DNA from: Cellvibrio sp. 79
Lineage (GTDB): Bacteria > Pseudomonadota > Gammaproteobacteria > Pseudomonadales > Cellvibrionaceae
NCBI GenBank assembly: GCA_003056245.1
Contig: MVDH01000004.1
Location: 124,001 to 188,000, forward strand
Reading direction: 5' to 3'
DNA length: 64,000 nucleotides
The notes below the pieces were generated by a model. The model had not been told where the DNA came from. It searched no databases and saw nothing but the letters and a program-made list of their open reading frames with translations. Positions 27,257 to 36,279 of the stretch are shown in pieces; positions within the stretch are counted from its first letter, which is position 1; each line of letters starts with the position of its first letter. The position numbers were made by a program, and so were the translations under genes.

Positions 27257-27427
27257 AGTTTGCTCCTTAACGGGAAAGCACATTGGAAAATACGTATTAT
27301 CCAAAAACCTGAAGTAGTATAAGCGATTAGTAGTGTTCGGCTATTACAGCTAATTACGAGCCATGTTTTAATCATTGGGTATTAATGCGCATGTTGCGCA
27401 GAAAATCATAGGGGAGCTTGATTCGAA

Positions 27428-27853
27428 ATGCATGGAAAATGTTTATGTGAGGCGGTTGAATATACCATTGAGGGAAAGCTTGGTCCGGTGTACAACTGCC
27501 ATTGTTCAAAATGTCGTCGTTGGCACGCGGCGGCGTTCAGAACGCGAGCATCAATAAATAAACAACAATTTGCTTGGGTGAAAGGCGCTGATAATCTATC
27601 AGCGTATAAATCCTCGGATTATGTGACTAAATTTTTTTGCAAAACCTGCGGTTCTCCATTAATTAGCACCTACGATAACAAGCCGGACATTTTAGGTATC
27701 CCCTTGGGGGGCATTGAGGGGATTGATGATATCCAGGTGCAAGCCCATATCTTTGTTGGTTCAAAAGCGAGCTGGCATGAAATCACCGATTCAGTTCCCC
27801 AATACGATGGTTGGCCGGGCAGTGAAGAAGCCGTGCGTCAAACCAATCAATAA
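27428..27853 (+). CDS. GFA/Mss4-fold zinc protein
   Basis: A 141-residue protein of the glutathione-dependent formaldehyde-activating-like family. The seven cysteines of the double zinc site are present: C5 and C7, C24, C26 and C29 (CHCSKC), and C71 and C74 (CKTCGSP). Family members bind thiol adducts such as S-hydroxymethylglutathione, but most are functionally unassigned and this one should not be called Gfa with certainty. It lies 5 nt before the PLP lyase gene, probably in one operon. Confidence 0.85.
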   Translation: MHGKCLCEAVEYTIEGKLGPVYNCHCSKCRRWHAAAFRTRASINKQQFAWVKGADNLSAYKSSDYVTKFFCKTCGSPLISTYDNKPDILGIPLGGIEGIDDIQVQAHIFVGSKASWHEITDSVPQYDGWPGSEEAVRQTNQ

Positions 27854-27858
27854 TTTTT

Positions 27859-29040
27859 ATGCAGATAAATATTCCGATGACTTTTAATTTCGATTTAGCC
27901 GTTAAGCGTGAGCACACCAATTCGGTAAAGTTTGATGGCCGGCTGCAATATTTTGGTACTGCTGATGTATCACCTTTGTGGGTTGCTGATATGGATTTTG
28001 CCGTGCCTGATTGTATTACCCAGGCATTGCAACAACGATTAAACCATCCGGTATTTGGATATTCGCTTTATCCTGAAAGCCTTTACCAAGCAACAATTGA
28101 TTGGTTTGCCCGTCGCCATGGCTGGCATATTGAACGCGACTGGATTCTGATGGCGCCGGGTGTGGTTCCATCGTTGTTTGCTGCAGTACTCGCGTTTACA
28201 AAGGAAGGTGAAGGCGTAATTGTGCAGTCGCCGGTTTATTTTCCATTTTTCTCGGCAGTGACAACCAATCATCGAACATTAATCAACAATCAATTGCGCG
28301 AAGTGGATGGCCGCTACGAAATTGATTTCGATCATTTGGAAGAGTGCGCAAAGCAAGGTGCGCGCTTACTGATGTTATGTACACCACATAACCCTGTCGG
28401 GCGGGTTTGGTCTGTAGAAGAGTTAACGAAAGTGCTGGCGATTGCGCGCCGCTATGATTTAACTATCCTGTCCGATGATATTCATTGTGATCTGGTTTAT
28501 CCCGACAACAACCATACGATGTTGGGCCGTCTCGCACAGCCCGGTGATAAAATTGTTACCACTATTGCTCCCAATAAAACGTTTAATATTCCAGGCTTGG
28601 GTTTATCGGCATTGGTGATTCCTGATAAGTCACAGCGCGATGCAATGAGGTTGGCTTTTGAGAAATTGCATGTCGGGAATCATAATCCGTTTAGCATTGT
28701 GGCCTATGAAGCGGCTTATCGAGGCGGTGATGTCTGGTTGGACGCGCTGATGAAATACTTGACGATAACAAGGGATTTTGTCGCAGGGTTTATTGCACAG
28801 GAAATTCCGCAAATTAAATTGGTAAAACCGGAAGCGACTTATTTGCTGTGGCTGGATTGTCGCGAGCTGGGTTTATCAGATGCGGCGCTACGCGATTTTT
28901 TTATTCGTGAATGCAAATTGGGGCTTAGCCCGGGAATTGTATTTGGGGATGGTGGCAGCGGGTTTATGCGGATGAACATTGGTACTCGATTAGGCTTGAT
29001 TAAAGAGGCATTGAACAGCATGAGAATTCATATAAAGTAA
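27859..29040 (+). CDS. PLP-dependent C-S lyase (MalY/PatB family)
   Basis: A 393-residue fold-type I aminotransferase-like enzyme that would cleave cystathionine or cysteine conjugates to a thiol, pyruvate and ammonia. The early sequence ADVSPLWVADMDFAVPDCI is diagnostic for MalY/PatB. The PLP lysine is K240 in APNKTFNIPGL; the pocket includes CTPHNPVGRVW and SDDIHCDL. Start at 27859 or 27877. The 5-nt gap to the GFA gene suggests coupled expression, possibly linking thiol release with thiol-adduct handling. Confidence 0.93.
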   Translation: MQINIPMTFNFDLAVKREHTNSVKFDGRLQYFGTADVSPLWVADMDFAVPDCITQALQQRLNHPVFGYSLYPESLYQATIDWFARRHGWHIERDWILMAPGVVPSLFAAVLAFTKEGEGVIVQSPVYFPFFSAVTTNHRTLINNQLREVDGRYEIDFDHLEECAKQGARLLMLCTPHNPVGRVWSVEELTKVLAIARRYDLTILSDDIHCDLVYPDNNHTMLGRLAQPGDKIVTTIAPNKTFNIPGLGLSALVIPDKSQRDAMRLAFEKLHVGNHNPFSIVAYEAAYRGGDVWLDALMKYLTITRDFVAGFIAQEIPQIKLVKPEATYLLWLDCRELGLSDAALRDFFIRECKLGLSPGIVFGDGGSGFMRMNIGTRLGLIKEALNSMRIHIK

Positions 29041-29186
29041 ATTTATATAAGAATAAATTTATTATAAAAATAGCCTATCAGGTTTATTATTGGTTATTGT
29101 TATCTATCATGAGTGGTCCGCTGCAAAACGGATGTGATTATTGTCAAGTAAAAATGATCCCTTATTAAGGTTGCACAGGTGAAGTT

Positions 29187-29969
29187 ATGTTTGAGCCGAA
29201 CAAGCTAACGCGTATTGGCGATATTCTGGTTGAGCGAGGTTTAATTTCCCGGCAACAATTGTTACAAGCTCTTGACTTGCAACAAGCCCGCCATTTGTTG
29301 AGCGAAAATGAATCGTCCAGCAATGGTCATAGCGGGATAGGGGAAATATTGGTTGAGTTGGGTTTTATCACTCCCGGGCAATTGAAAAAAAATCTGGCCC
29401 ATCAAAGTCGAATCAGAAAAACCACTCTCGCAATTACGTTAGTTGCGCCTTTATTTACAATGGCCTGCGGAGGTGGCGGCGGAGGCGGTGGTGCAGCAGT
29501 ACCATCGACTAAACCTGCGCAGAGTACAAACTCATCGGTTCTTGTAGAATCTACGTCGTCAACACAAGCATCCTCGACACCGCCACAATCTCCGGTATCC
29601 AGCAGTTCAAGTTCCAGCTCTTCTTCAAAAGCCCAATCATCAGAAAAGTCGTCCTCTTCATTCCCACAATCTTCATCCCCGGCGATAAGCAGTACTTCAT
29701 CGGTAGGCATTAGTGGGCCGGTAGTACTGTACTGGACCGCCCCCACCAGACGGGTTAGCGGAAGTCATATGGATATCAGTGAGGTGGGGGGTTACGAAGT
29801 TCGTTATAAACTGCGTGACCAGTCCAGCTTTACCTACGTTAAGATCCCCAGCGGTTTTACTGATTCATATTATTTTGATTATCTGGAAGGGGATTATGAG
29901 TTTCAAATAGCGGCATTTGATGTAAATGGGATTTATAGCAGTTTTGTACCGATTAGCCCTATCAATTAA
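29187..29969 (+). CDS. MshEN-like tandem domain fused to a lipobox, poly-Ser linker and FN3-like domain
   Basis: A 260-residue protein with an unusual order. Residues about 8-33 (RIGDILVERGLISRQQLLQA) and about 50-73 (IGEILVELGFITPGQLKKNL) are two copies of the T2SSE_N/MshEN c-di-GMP-binding motif (RLGxxLV...LxxALxxQ type). Residues about 77-95 then look like a lipoprotein signal segment, with arginines, a hydrophobic stretch and LFTMAC, followed by GGGG. Next come a Ser-rich linker (about 105-172) and a fibronectin type III-like domain (VVLYWTAPTRR, GGYEVRYKL). The ATG at 29187 has no strong ribosome site. It could sense c-di-GMP inside and present an FN3 domain outside. It is single, followed by a terminator. 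Confidence 0.75.
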   Translation: MFEPNKLTRIGDILVERGLISRQQLLQALDLQQARHLLSENESSSNGHSGIGEILVELGFITPGQLKKNLAHQSRIRKTTLAITLVAPLFTMACGGGGGGGGAAVPSTKPAQSTNSSVLVESTSSTQASSTPPQSPVSSSSSSSSSSKAQSSEKSSSSFPQSSSPAISSTSSVGISGPVVLYWTAPTRRVSGSHMDISEVGGYEVRYKLRDQSSFTYVKIPSGFTDSYYFDYLEGDYEFQIAAFDVNGIYSSFVPISPIN

Positions 29970-29989
29970 TTAAAACTGCCGGATAAATT

Positions 29990-30028
29990 GATAATGGCTT
30001 GATTAGCATTTTCAAGCCATTATCTTAT
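29990..30028 (+). terminator. Terminator after the MshEN/FN3 gene
   Basis: The 13-bp stem GATAATGGCTTGA / TCAAGCCATTATC with a 9-nt loop, followed by TTATTTGTTATT, lies 20 nt past the stop. Confidence 0.8.
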
Positions 30029-30173
30029 TTGTTATTAACCCGCTTTTTAATATGCGCCTCTGTTTTCTCTCCTCATTTGTTCGTTGCTGTCGTTAGTAAA
30101 TTGACCGGCACACGCTAAACTCTTTTTATTCCCGTTGCGTAATTTAACTAAATAGCATTGTTGGAGTGCTGTT

Positions 30174-32096
30174 ATGTCTATTACAAAAAAATTCATGGTT
30201 GCCCTTGGGGCGATTTTATTAGCGGGCATGCTCCTGTGCGCATTGAGTATTTATTGGCTGGAGCAAAAATCCATTCAAGCCGACGCTGATCTTGAAAGCC
30301 AACGCATAAGCAATGAAGCATTGCGTTTATTGGGCGTTATCGATTCGATAATGACTGAGCGTGTAAAAAGCAGCATGGCATTGTTGCAAGAATTTGGCGG
30401 GCAACAGGGTGAGCCGCATCAAGGGGAAAAAGTCCGTGTTAATGAGCGAGATGCGCCTGATTTATTGTTAGGTGATACAGCAGTTGCGAATCAATTTTTA
30501 TTAGTGGATAAAGTCACTGCCATTATGGGCGGCACGGCTACTATTTTTTCCAAAGACGGTGCTGATTATGTGCGTGTGTCAACCAATGTAATGACGCCGA
30601 CCGGCCGAGCAATTGGAACTGTATTAGCACCGCAAGGTGCCGCTATAAAACAGATACAACAAAATAAAGCGTTTTATGGTTTGGTAGATATTTTAGGAAA
30701 TCCTTATTTGACCGGTTACGAACCTATTCGCGATGCAAGCGGTAATGTATTGGGTATTTGGTACGTTGGTTATAAAGCTGATTTACGTGAGTTATTTGAC
30801 TCAATAGAAAAGAGCCATGTTCTTACCAGCGGCTTTGTTGCAATAAGGGATAATCTTGGTGTTATCCGTGTCCATTCCAATAATATGGAACTGGCCGAAG
30901 TGGATCGCATTATTAATGACAAAGATCCGCAGTGGGTGTTGAGCTCCAATCGTTTTGATGCCTGGAATTATGAAATTATTACCGCTTATTCGCGCGCTGA
31001 AATTGCCGGGCTGGTGCGCGCTTCATCGCTGTTGACATGCTTGCTGGTATTGGTTGCCGGTTTGATCATTATGGTTATTGTTTTTCTATTGAGCCAATGG
31101 GTGGTGGTGCAACCTTTACATCAAACCATCCAGCGATTGCGCAATATTGTGAGTGGCGAAGGGGACTTGACCCAACGTTTGAACTCCAGTGGTCGCGATG
31201 AATTGGCCGAGCTGGCAAATGGCGTGGATGATCTAATGGAGCGATTACAAAATACGATTAATTCTGTGGCGAAATCGACCGAAGAATTATTTTCGTCTGC
31301 ATCACAACTGAAAATAATTGCAGCGCAATCCTCTCAATCTGCTACCGCACAAAGCCAGGATATTAATAGTATCGCCAGTGCAATTTATGAAATGAGCACT
31401 GCTGCGCACCAGGTGGCTAACCACGCCGATAATGTCGCTCAGGCAGCATCCAAAGCGCAGCAAGACGCTGAACGGGGTTATAACAATTTACGGGCAACGA
31501 TAGATTCCACCCAATCCCTCGCCAGTAATATTGAGCAGGCTGCGCAGGGAATAAATGCACTGGCAGGAGCCAGTAATGAAATCGGTGCGGTTCTCAGTGT
31601 GATTCGTTCAATTGCGGAGCAAACTAATTTATTGGCGTTAAACGCGGCGATTGAAGCGGCGCGTGCGGGTGAGCAGGGGCGCGGTTTTGCAGTCGTAGCC
31701 GATGAGGTGAGGTCACTGGCGAGCCGCACTCAGGCATCGACTGAAGAGGTCGATAAAATGGTGAAGCGGTTCCAGGCAAACTCAGTGCAAGCCTTTGAAA
31801 AAATGCGTGTGGCGGAAGATCAGGTTCATGCAAATGTGAACGCTGCCAGCGACTCGGGGCACTCTATCCAGCAAGTGTTATCAGCGGTTTCCCAATTAAG
31901 CGGTTTGAATCGTGAAATCTCTACTTCTGTTCATGAGCAAAGTAATGTTGCGGAAGATATTAATAGCAACATTACGCGTATAAACAACAATAGCGATAAA
32001 AACCATCAGCGTGTCCAGGAGACATTGAGGGCTTCAGAATTCTTAACGCGTATTACCAGTGAAATACAGCGGCAGCTGGCAACCTATAAAACCTGA
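30174..32096 (+). CDS. Methyl-accepting chemotaxis protein with Cache sensor
   Basis: A 640-residue transmembrane chemoreceptor. TM1 is about 8-28 and TM2 about 285-312. The periplasmic part between them is a Cache (Cache3/Cache2 fusion-like) ligand-binding domain, with the segments [17 protein letters not shown] and [16 protein letters not shown] linker (about 313-365) and a long coiled-coil signalling domain follow, with the conserved tip [20 protein letters not shown] from about residue 481 onwards. No CheB/CheR-docking pentapeptide ends the protein. The ligand is unknown. GGAG precedes the ATG, and no che genes are nearby. Confidence 0.95.
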   Translation: MSITKKFMVALGAILLAGMLLCALSIYWLEQKSIQADADLESQRISNEALRLLGVIDSIMTERVKSSMALLQEFGGQQGEPHQGEKVRVNERDAPDLLLGDTAVANQFLLVDKVTAIMGGTATIFSKDGADYVRVSTNVMTPTGRAIGTVLAPQGAAIKQIQQNKAFYGLVDILGNPYLTGYEPIRDASGNVLGIWYVGYKADLRELFDSIEKSHVLTSGFVAIRDNLGVIRVHSNNMELAEVDRIINDKDPQWVLSSNRFDAWNYEIITAYSRAEIAGLVRASSLLTCLLVLVAGLIIMVIVFLLSQWVVVQPLHQTIQRLRNIVSGEGDLTQRLNSSGRDELAELANGVDDLMERLQNTINSVAKSTEELFSSASQLKIIAAQSSQSATAQSQDINSIASAIYEMSTAAHQVANHADNVAQAASKAQQDAERGYNNLRATIDSTQSLASNIEQAAQGINALAGASNEIGAVLSVIRSIAEQTNLLALNAAIEAARAGEQGRGFAVVADEVRSLASRTQASTEEVDKMVKRFQANSVQAFEKMRVAEDQVHANVNAASDSGHSIQQVLSAVSQLSGLNREISTSVHEQSNVAEDINSNITRINNNSDKNHQRVQETLRASEFLTRITSEIQRQLATYKT

Positions 32097-32100
32097 TGAA

Positions 32101-32128
32101 AAAATCCGGGCCAAAACCCGGATTTTAA
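32101..32128. terminator. Bidirectional terminator between chemoreceptor and secreted protein
   Basis: A 10-bp stem (AAAATCCGGG / CCCGGATTTT) with a 6-nt loop and A/T tracts on both sides, between convergent genes. Confidence 0.85.
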
Positions 32129-32156
32129 AAATCAGAAAGATGATTGGAAAAAATTA

Positions 32157-33026
32157 TTAATTGCAAAAACCCGGATTATATTGATAAATAAATTGGGTTT
32201 TGGTTACCGAGCTTGTGGAATTCCAGCTACTTAAGGTTTGGATTGCATCAAAGGATTGCTTGGCCCGGTTGACCACTGCTTTGGTGTAATCCGCACTGAC
32301 ATCTTCGTATTTGAATGAAACTTCTACTACTACCGGTTTCTGCGAGCCGGTGGGTACGCTGGTGTACCACAAGGTGACACTCACTTCGGCATCAATGGAA
32401 CCCAAATCGATTGTACCGCCATCGTAAACGCGTTCGTAAATCGACAGATTTCCCACCAGCGACAGCGCTGTTGAATCGGCAATCGCGTAATTGGTATCGA
32501 AACCGGGGAAATGTACGTTGATATCTTCAAAATTATTGATGGTGCGAGTATTGGGTGATGTTGTTGAGTGTCCATATACAACATTGAATGGGTTGCCGCT
32601 CTTGCTGCCGATATCTGCTTCGAGTTTCGTTTCTGCCTGATTGCTTGATGCTGAAAGATCTTCAAAATCGGCGATGTAGGAATCCGGGCTGCGGAATTTC
32701 AACGTTACTTCGGATTGGCTATTTTCAATGCGGTCGCGAAAGATATAGCCCAAATCATCCAGCAAGCAGGTGCCCGCAGTATCGTAAAATCTTACCGTGC
32801 GGGTTTTATCGAGCGTTAAGCCACCGGAAACATCACGCGCGATGGCAGTTTCAACCGCGGAGGTAAAACTGGAAAAATAATCGCTGACTTTGGTGGGTTC
32901 CGTTGCGGAGGTAAATAACGTGGGATTTAGCAGTAATTTGTATTCGCGGGTAGTGACATCCGGGTTGGCCATTGCAGCCAGAGGAAGGGCAAGCAGGCCA
33001 GTGATAAGCAAAGGGATTTTTTTCAT
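32157..33026 (-). CDS. Secreted protein with a possible CYTH-like (TTM) fold
   Basis: A 289-residue exported protein with a clear signal peptide (residues 1-20, cleavage after AMA). After it, REYKLLLNPTLF followed by TRTVRFYDTAGTCLLDDLG, IFRDRIENSQSEVTLKFRSP and a later VVVEVSFKYED echo the strand pattern of CYTH/triphosphate tunnel enzymes, in which an N-terminal ExExK and later E/K/R residues bind polyphosphate. The ExExK motif is not strict, so this is a structural suggestion only. It has two cysteines (one at the C-terminus) that may pair. ATG with AAGGAT upstream. It stands alone. Confidence 0.6.
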   Translation of the reverse strand: MKKIPLLITGLLALPLAAMANPDVTTREYKLLLNPTLFTSATEPTKVSDYFSSFTSAVETAIARDVSGGLTLDKTRTVRFYDTAGTCLLDDLGYIFRDRIENSQSEVTLKFRSPDSYIADFEDLSASSNQAETKLEADIGSKSGNPFNVVYGHSTTSPNTRTINNFEDINVHFPGFDTNYAIADSTALSLVGNLSIYERVYDGGTIDLGSIDAEVSVTLWYTSVPTGSQKPVVVEVSFKYEDVSADYTKAVVNRAKQSFDAIQTLSSWNSTSSVTKTQFIYQYNPGFCN

Positions 33027-33211
33027 GGATTATCCTTTCAGGGAAGGTGTTATGAAGCCCGAAAGCTACCATTCCTCCATGACAATTCCTTGAATGCCCG
33101 ATGACGGTTTAGCCCGGCACAGTTTTTATAACCATCTACTACATGCAAAACGCCCGCTAAACCCCTACAATAGCCGCCTTTTTTCTGTCCCCCTGGACTT
33201 CCCGAGCACTT

Positions 33212-34615
33212 ATGACTGTAAATTCCTTTGATCCAAGCCAAACTACAACCCTGGATACACCGGCCAAGACCTTGGCCAGCCAGGTGCAATCCGGTAGCAA
33301 CAAAGGGAATACTATCGGTTTTGTGTCGCTCGGTTGCCCCAAGAATCTGGTGGATTCCGAACGCATCCTCACCCAGCTGCGCACTGAGGGTTACAACATT
33401 GTGCCAACCTATAACGATGCCGATATGGTGATCGTTAATACTTGCGGCTTTATTGATAGCGCGGTGCAGGAGTCATTGGGTGCGATTGGGGAAGCGCTCG
33501 CAGAGAATGGCAAAGTACTGGTGACTGGTTGCCTGGGCGCCAAGAAAGACGAGATTATCCAGGTTCATCCCAACGTATTGGGGATTACCGGGGCACATGC
33601 TTATGAAGAGGTGCTGTCACAAGTCCATCAGCATCTACCGCCAAAACCAAACCACAACCCCTTCACGGATCTGGTGCCACCGCAAGGTATCAAACTAACT
33701 CCGCGCCATTATGCGTATTTGAAAATCTCGGAAGGCTGCAACCATTCGTGCAGTTTCTGCATTATCCCGGATATGCGCGGCAAGCTGGTTAGCCGTCCTA
33801 TTGGCCAGGTAATGGGCGAGGCTGAGCGTCTGGTAAAAGCCGGCGTAAAAGAGTTACTGATTATTTCGCAGGATACTTCTGCTTACGGTGTAGATATCAA
33901 ACATCGCACCGACTTCTGGGATGGTCGCCCGCTCAAAACTGATATGTACCAACTCGCTGCTGCATTGGGTGAATTGGGCGTGTGGGTGCGTTTGCACTAC
34001 GTATATCCATATCCGCACGTGGATAACATTATCCCGCTGATGGCGCAGGGCAAGGTGCTGCCTTATCTGGATATTCCGTTCCAGCATGCAAGTCCGACGC
34101 TCTTGCGTAAGATGCGCCGCCCCGGTCAGGTGGAAAAGACACTGGAGCGCATCAAAAATTGGCGCGAACAAGTACCGAATCTCACTATCCGCTCAACATT
34201 CATTGTGGGATTCCCCGGTGAAACCGAAGAGGATTTCCAGGAACTGCTGAATTTCCTCGAGGAGGCGCAATTAGATCGCGTGGGGTGCTTCCAATATTCG
34301 CCCGTCGATGGCGCGAAAGCGAATGATTTGCCTGATCCTGTTCCCGATGAAATCAAGCAGGAGCGCTATGATCGTTTTATGCAATTACAGCAACGCATTT
34401 CTACTGAACGTTTGAAACTGAAAGTGGGTCAAACCTTACAAGTCCTGATCGATGAAGTTGATGAAGAAGGTGCAATTGGTCGCTGTTTTGCAGATGCACC
34501 GGAAATTGATGGTTGCGTGTACTTGAATGGCGAAGAAGATGTTAAGCCGGGTGATCTGGTGAATGTGCTAATCGAACATTCCGATGAGTATGACCTCTGG
34601 GGTTCAAAGGTTTAA
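33212..34615 (+). CDS. rimO: Ribosomal protein S12 methylthiotransferase
   Basis: A radical-SAM enzyme that methylthiolates Asp89 of ribosomal protein S12. The radical-SAM cluster cysteines are C176, C180 and C183 (CNHSCSFC). The N-terminal UPF0004 domain supplies a second 4Fe-4S site ([31 protein letters not shown]). A C-terminal TRAM domain follows. It is 467 residues, slightly longer than E. coli RimO (441), because of a roughly 30-residue polar N-terminal extension. Its ribosome site is weak. It ends at a strong terminator. Confidence 0.97.
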   Translation: MTVNSFDPSQTTTLDTPAKTLASQVQSGSNKGNTIGFVSLGCPKNLVDSERILTQLRTEGYNIVPTYNDADMVIVNTCGFIDSAVQESLGAIGEALAENGKVLVTGCLGAKKDEIIQVHPNVLGITGAHAYEEVLSQVHQHLPPKPNHNPFTDLVPPQGIKLTPRHYAYLKISEGCNHSCSFCIIPDMRGKLVSRPIGQVMGEAERLVKAGVKELLIISQDTSAYGVDIKHRTDFWDGRPLKTDMYQLAAALGELGVWVRLHYVYPYPHVDNIIPLMAQGKVLPYLDIPFQHASPTLLRKMRRPGQVEKTLERIKNWREQVPNLTIRSTFIVGFPGETEEDFQELLNFLEEAQLDRVGCFQYSPVDGAKANDLPDPVPDEIKQERYDRFMQLQQRISTERLKLKVGQTLQVLIDEVDEEGAIGRCFADAPEIDGCVYLNGEEDVKPGDLVNVLIEHSDEYDLWGSKV

Positions 34616-34628
34616 AAATCCCCACCTG

Positions 34629-34667
34629 AAAATCCCCTGCTCGCCGCAAGTGACAGGGGATTTTTTT
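34629..34667 (+). terminator. Intrinsic terminator of rimO
   Basis: The stem AAAATCCCCTG / CAGGGGATTTT with a 14-nt loop and seven T, starting 14 nt after the rimO stop. The next gene begins 28 nt further on. Confidence 0.9.
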
Positions 34668-34694
34668 ATGGGCTATATTTCACGGGAGTGTATT

Positions 34695-34952
34695 ATGAAA
34701 GACGTTCAACATTTACCAGAGCAACGTAAGTTTGTGATTCAGGAAGAGGGTAGTGAGGAAGCAGTACTCGCGTATCGTTTATTTAACCAGAGTGATAAAC
34801 CCGCTGTGGATTTTTACAGTACTTATGTACCGCCGGCGTTTCGTGGCAAAGGCCATGCGGAGAAATTGGTGCGGTGCGGATTGACATGGGCAAAGGAGCA
34901 GGGGCTACATATTGAAGCCAGCTGTTGGTACGTGGCGAAATTTATTCGCTAA
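34695..34952 (+). CDS. Small GNAT-like acetyltransferase (YidJ/GCN5-NAT2 type)
   Basis: An 85-residue single-domain acetyl-CoA-binding protein. The ATG at 34695 follows GGGAG; a longer frame overlapping rimO is rejected. Typical motifs are STYVPPAFRGKGHAEKLV, with the RGKGxA acetyl-CoA loop, and the C-terminal ASCWYVAKFI. Members of this short GNAT family are common but their substrates are unknown. It precedes a pilin gene by 20 nt. Confidence 0.85.
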   Translation: MKDVQHLPEQRKFVIQEEGSEEAVLAYRLFNQSDKPAVDFYSTYVPPAFRGKGHAEKLVRCGLTWAKEQGLHIEASCWYVAKFIR

Positions 34953-34971
34953 TCATCAAAGGAATTAATCA

Positions 34972-35451
34972 ATGGGGCGTGTGCGCGGTTTTACTTTAAT
35001 AGAAATGATGGTGGTGGTAGCAATCATCGCCATTTTAGCTTTAATGGCGATGCCATCTCCCGAGCCTGTGGTCACACGCAAGCAGGTGAGTGAATCGTTG
35101 GAGTTAATTGAGGATTACAAAAAGCTTGTGACTTTTTATCATAAAAGTACGCAGGTTTTTTTAACAAACAACCAGGAGGCGAGCATTCCTCCCGCCGATA
35201 AAATTCTGGGGAATTATATTGATCGTGTCGATTTGGTTAATGGCGCTTTCCATATTCATTTTGGTAACAAGGCTCACCCTGAAATCAAAAATAAAACCCT
35301 CACGGTTCAACCGGTTGTGGTAAACGGGTCGCCAGAGAGCCCCATTTCATGGATCTGCGGTAAAGCGGCCGTACCCAATGGAATGTCCGCTGTCGGGCAG
35401 AATCGCACGGATATTGATGTAAAGCACTTGCCTATCAACTGCAGGATCTAG
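34972..35451 (+). CDS. Type IV pilin-like (minor pilin) protein
   Basis: A 159-residue prepilin. The prepilin peptidase site is GFTLIEMMVVVAIIAILA after the short leader MGRVR, with Glu at position +5 of the mature protein. The globular part has a C-terminal disulfide candidate (WICGKAA and LPINCRI), as in pilins. Size and a lack of neighbouring pil genes suggest a minor or pseudopilin; it could work with type IV pili (FimL is encoded at 47321) or type II secretion. It is followed 27 nt later by a glutaredoxin gene. Confidence 0.85.
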   Translation: MGRVRGFTLIEMMVVVAIIAILALMAMPSPEPVVTRKQVSESLELIEDYKKLVTFYHKSTQVFLTNNQEASIPPADKILGNYIDRVDLVNGAFHIHFGNKAHPEIKNKTLTVQPVVVNGSPESPISWICGKAAVPNGMSAVGQNRTDIDVKHLPINCRI

Positions 35452-35478
35452 CAATTGCAGGGTCCAGGATTTTAATCG

Positions 35479-35817
35479 ATGAGTTTTCGCAACACTTGTA
35501 TTGTCCTTTTTATCGCGTTGATTGTTTTTAAATGGGATGTTATCCGCGAGGAATTTAGCCCGCCCCCTGATTTTTCTGCACAGCATCCCGAGGGTGTTAT
35601 TTTATATTCGGCGGCTTGGTGCGGTTACTGCAATAAAACACGCGCATTCTTTAAAGAAAATAATATTGCCTTTGTTGAATACGATATTGAAAAGTCGACA
35701 GAAGGTCGCTCGCAGTATGAGCAATTACGTGGCAGTGGAATTCCGCTGATAATGATTCGCGGTCAAGTGCTGCGTGGTTATGATCCCAATGCGTTAAAAG
35801 ATGCATTGCAACTCTAG
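35479..35817 (+). CDS. Membrane-anchored glutaredoxin-like protein
   Basis: A 112-residue protein with an N-terminal hydrophobic anchor (about 6-18) and a thioredoxin-fold domain. The redox-active pair is C48 and C51 (CGYC), with the cis-proline in GSGIPLIMIRG. The membrane orientation is not certain; a periplasmic-facing domain would suit disulfide handling of exported proteins such as the preceding pilin, but a cytoplasmic face is equally possible. It is followed 18 nt later by the OsmC gene. Confidence 0.85.
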   Translation: MSFRNTCIVLFIALIVFKWDVIREEFSPPPDFSAQHPEGVILYSAAWCGYCNKTRAFFKENNIAFVEYDIEKSTEGRSQYEQLRGSGIPLIMIRGQVLRGYDPNALKDALQL

Positions 35818-35835
35818 TGAAACGAAAGGTTGGTT

Positions 35836-36231
35836 ATGATCCAGTTAGAAAAAGCGAGTGAAAGTATTTACCGCCAACGGTTGCAAATTGATGGCCACGA
35901 AATATTTGCCGATGTAAAAGCGAATGTAGATGGTGAAGATACCGCGCCAGACCCGCATGGTTTGCTGGACTCTTCATTGGCAGCTTGCACGGCGATTACC
36001 CTGACCATGTTCGCCAAGCGGCGTGGAATACCGGTTGAATCAATCAACATTGATATTGAACGCGATGATTCCAACGAAAAAGCGGGTGAATATAATCTGG
36101 CGATGAAAATAGAATTTGTGGGAAACTTGAGTGAAGAGCAACGGCAACAGCTAGCCGGAATTGTGAATAAATGCCCGATTCATAAATTGTTGTCTCATGG
36201 AACATTTAATATCATTACAACCATTTCATAA
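35836..36231 (+). CDS. OsmC/Ohr-family protein
   Basis: A 131-residue peroxiredoxin-like protein of the OsmC family. The ATG at 35836 has AAAGG upstream. The reactive cysteines are C51 in SLAACTAITLTMFAKRR and C113 in NKCPIHKLLSHG. Ohr and OsmC members reduce organic hydroperoxides using dihydrolipoyl or thiol partners; this YhfA-like branch is less well assigned. It probably belongs with the upstream glutaredoxin gene and ends at a shared terminator. Confidence 0.9.
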   Translation: MIQLEKASESIYRQRLQIDGHEIFADVKANVDGEDTAPDPHGLLDSSLAACTAITLTMFAKRRGIPVESINIDIERDDSNEKAGEYNLAMKIEFVGNLSEEQRQQLAGIVNKCPIHKLLSHGTFNIITTIS

Positions 36232-36246
36232 CGAATAAAGATTGCA

Positions 36247-36275
36247 AAAGGGCCTGATATTAATCAGGCCTTTTT
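36247..36275. terminator. Bidirectional terminator between osmC-like and OYE genes
   Basis: The stem GGCCTGAT / ATCAGGCC with A-rich left and T-rich right flanks, between convergent genes. Confidence 0.88.
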
Positions 36276-36279
36276 ATTT

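Noticed and set aside
29402-29746. Minus-strand acidic/poly-Pro frame opposite the Ser linker of the MshEN/FN3 gene
   Set aside because: It is again an antisense artefact of Ser and Gly codons.
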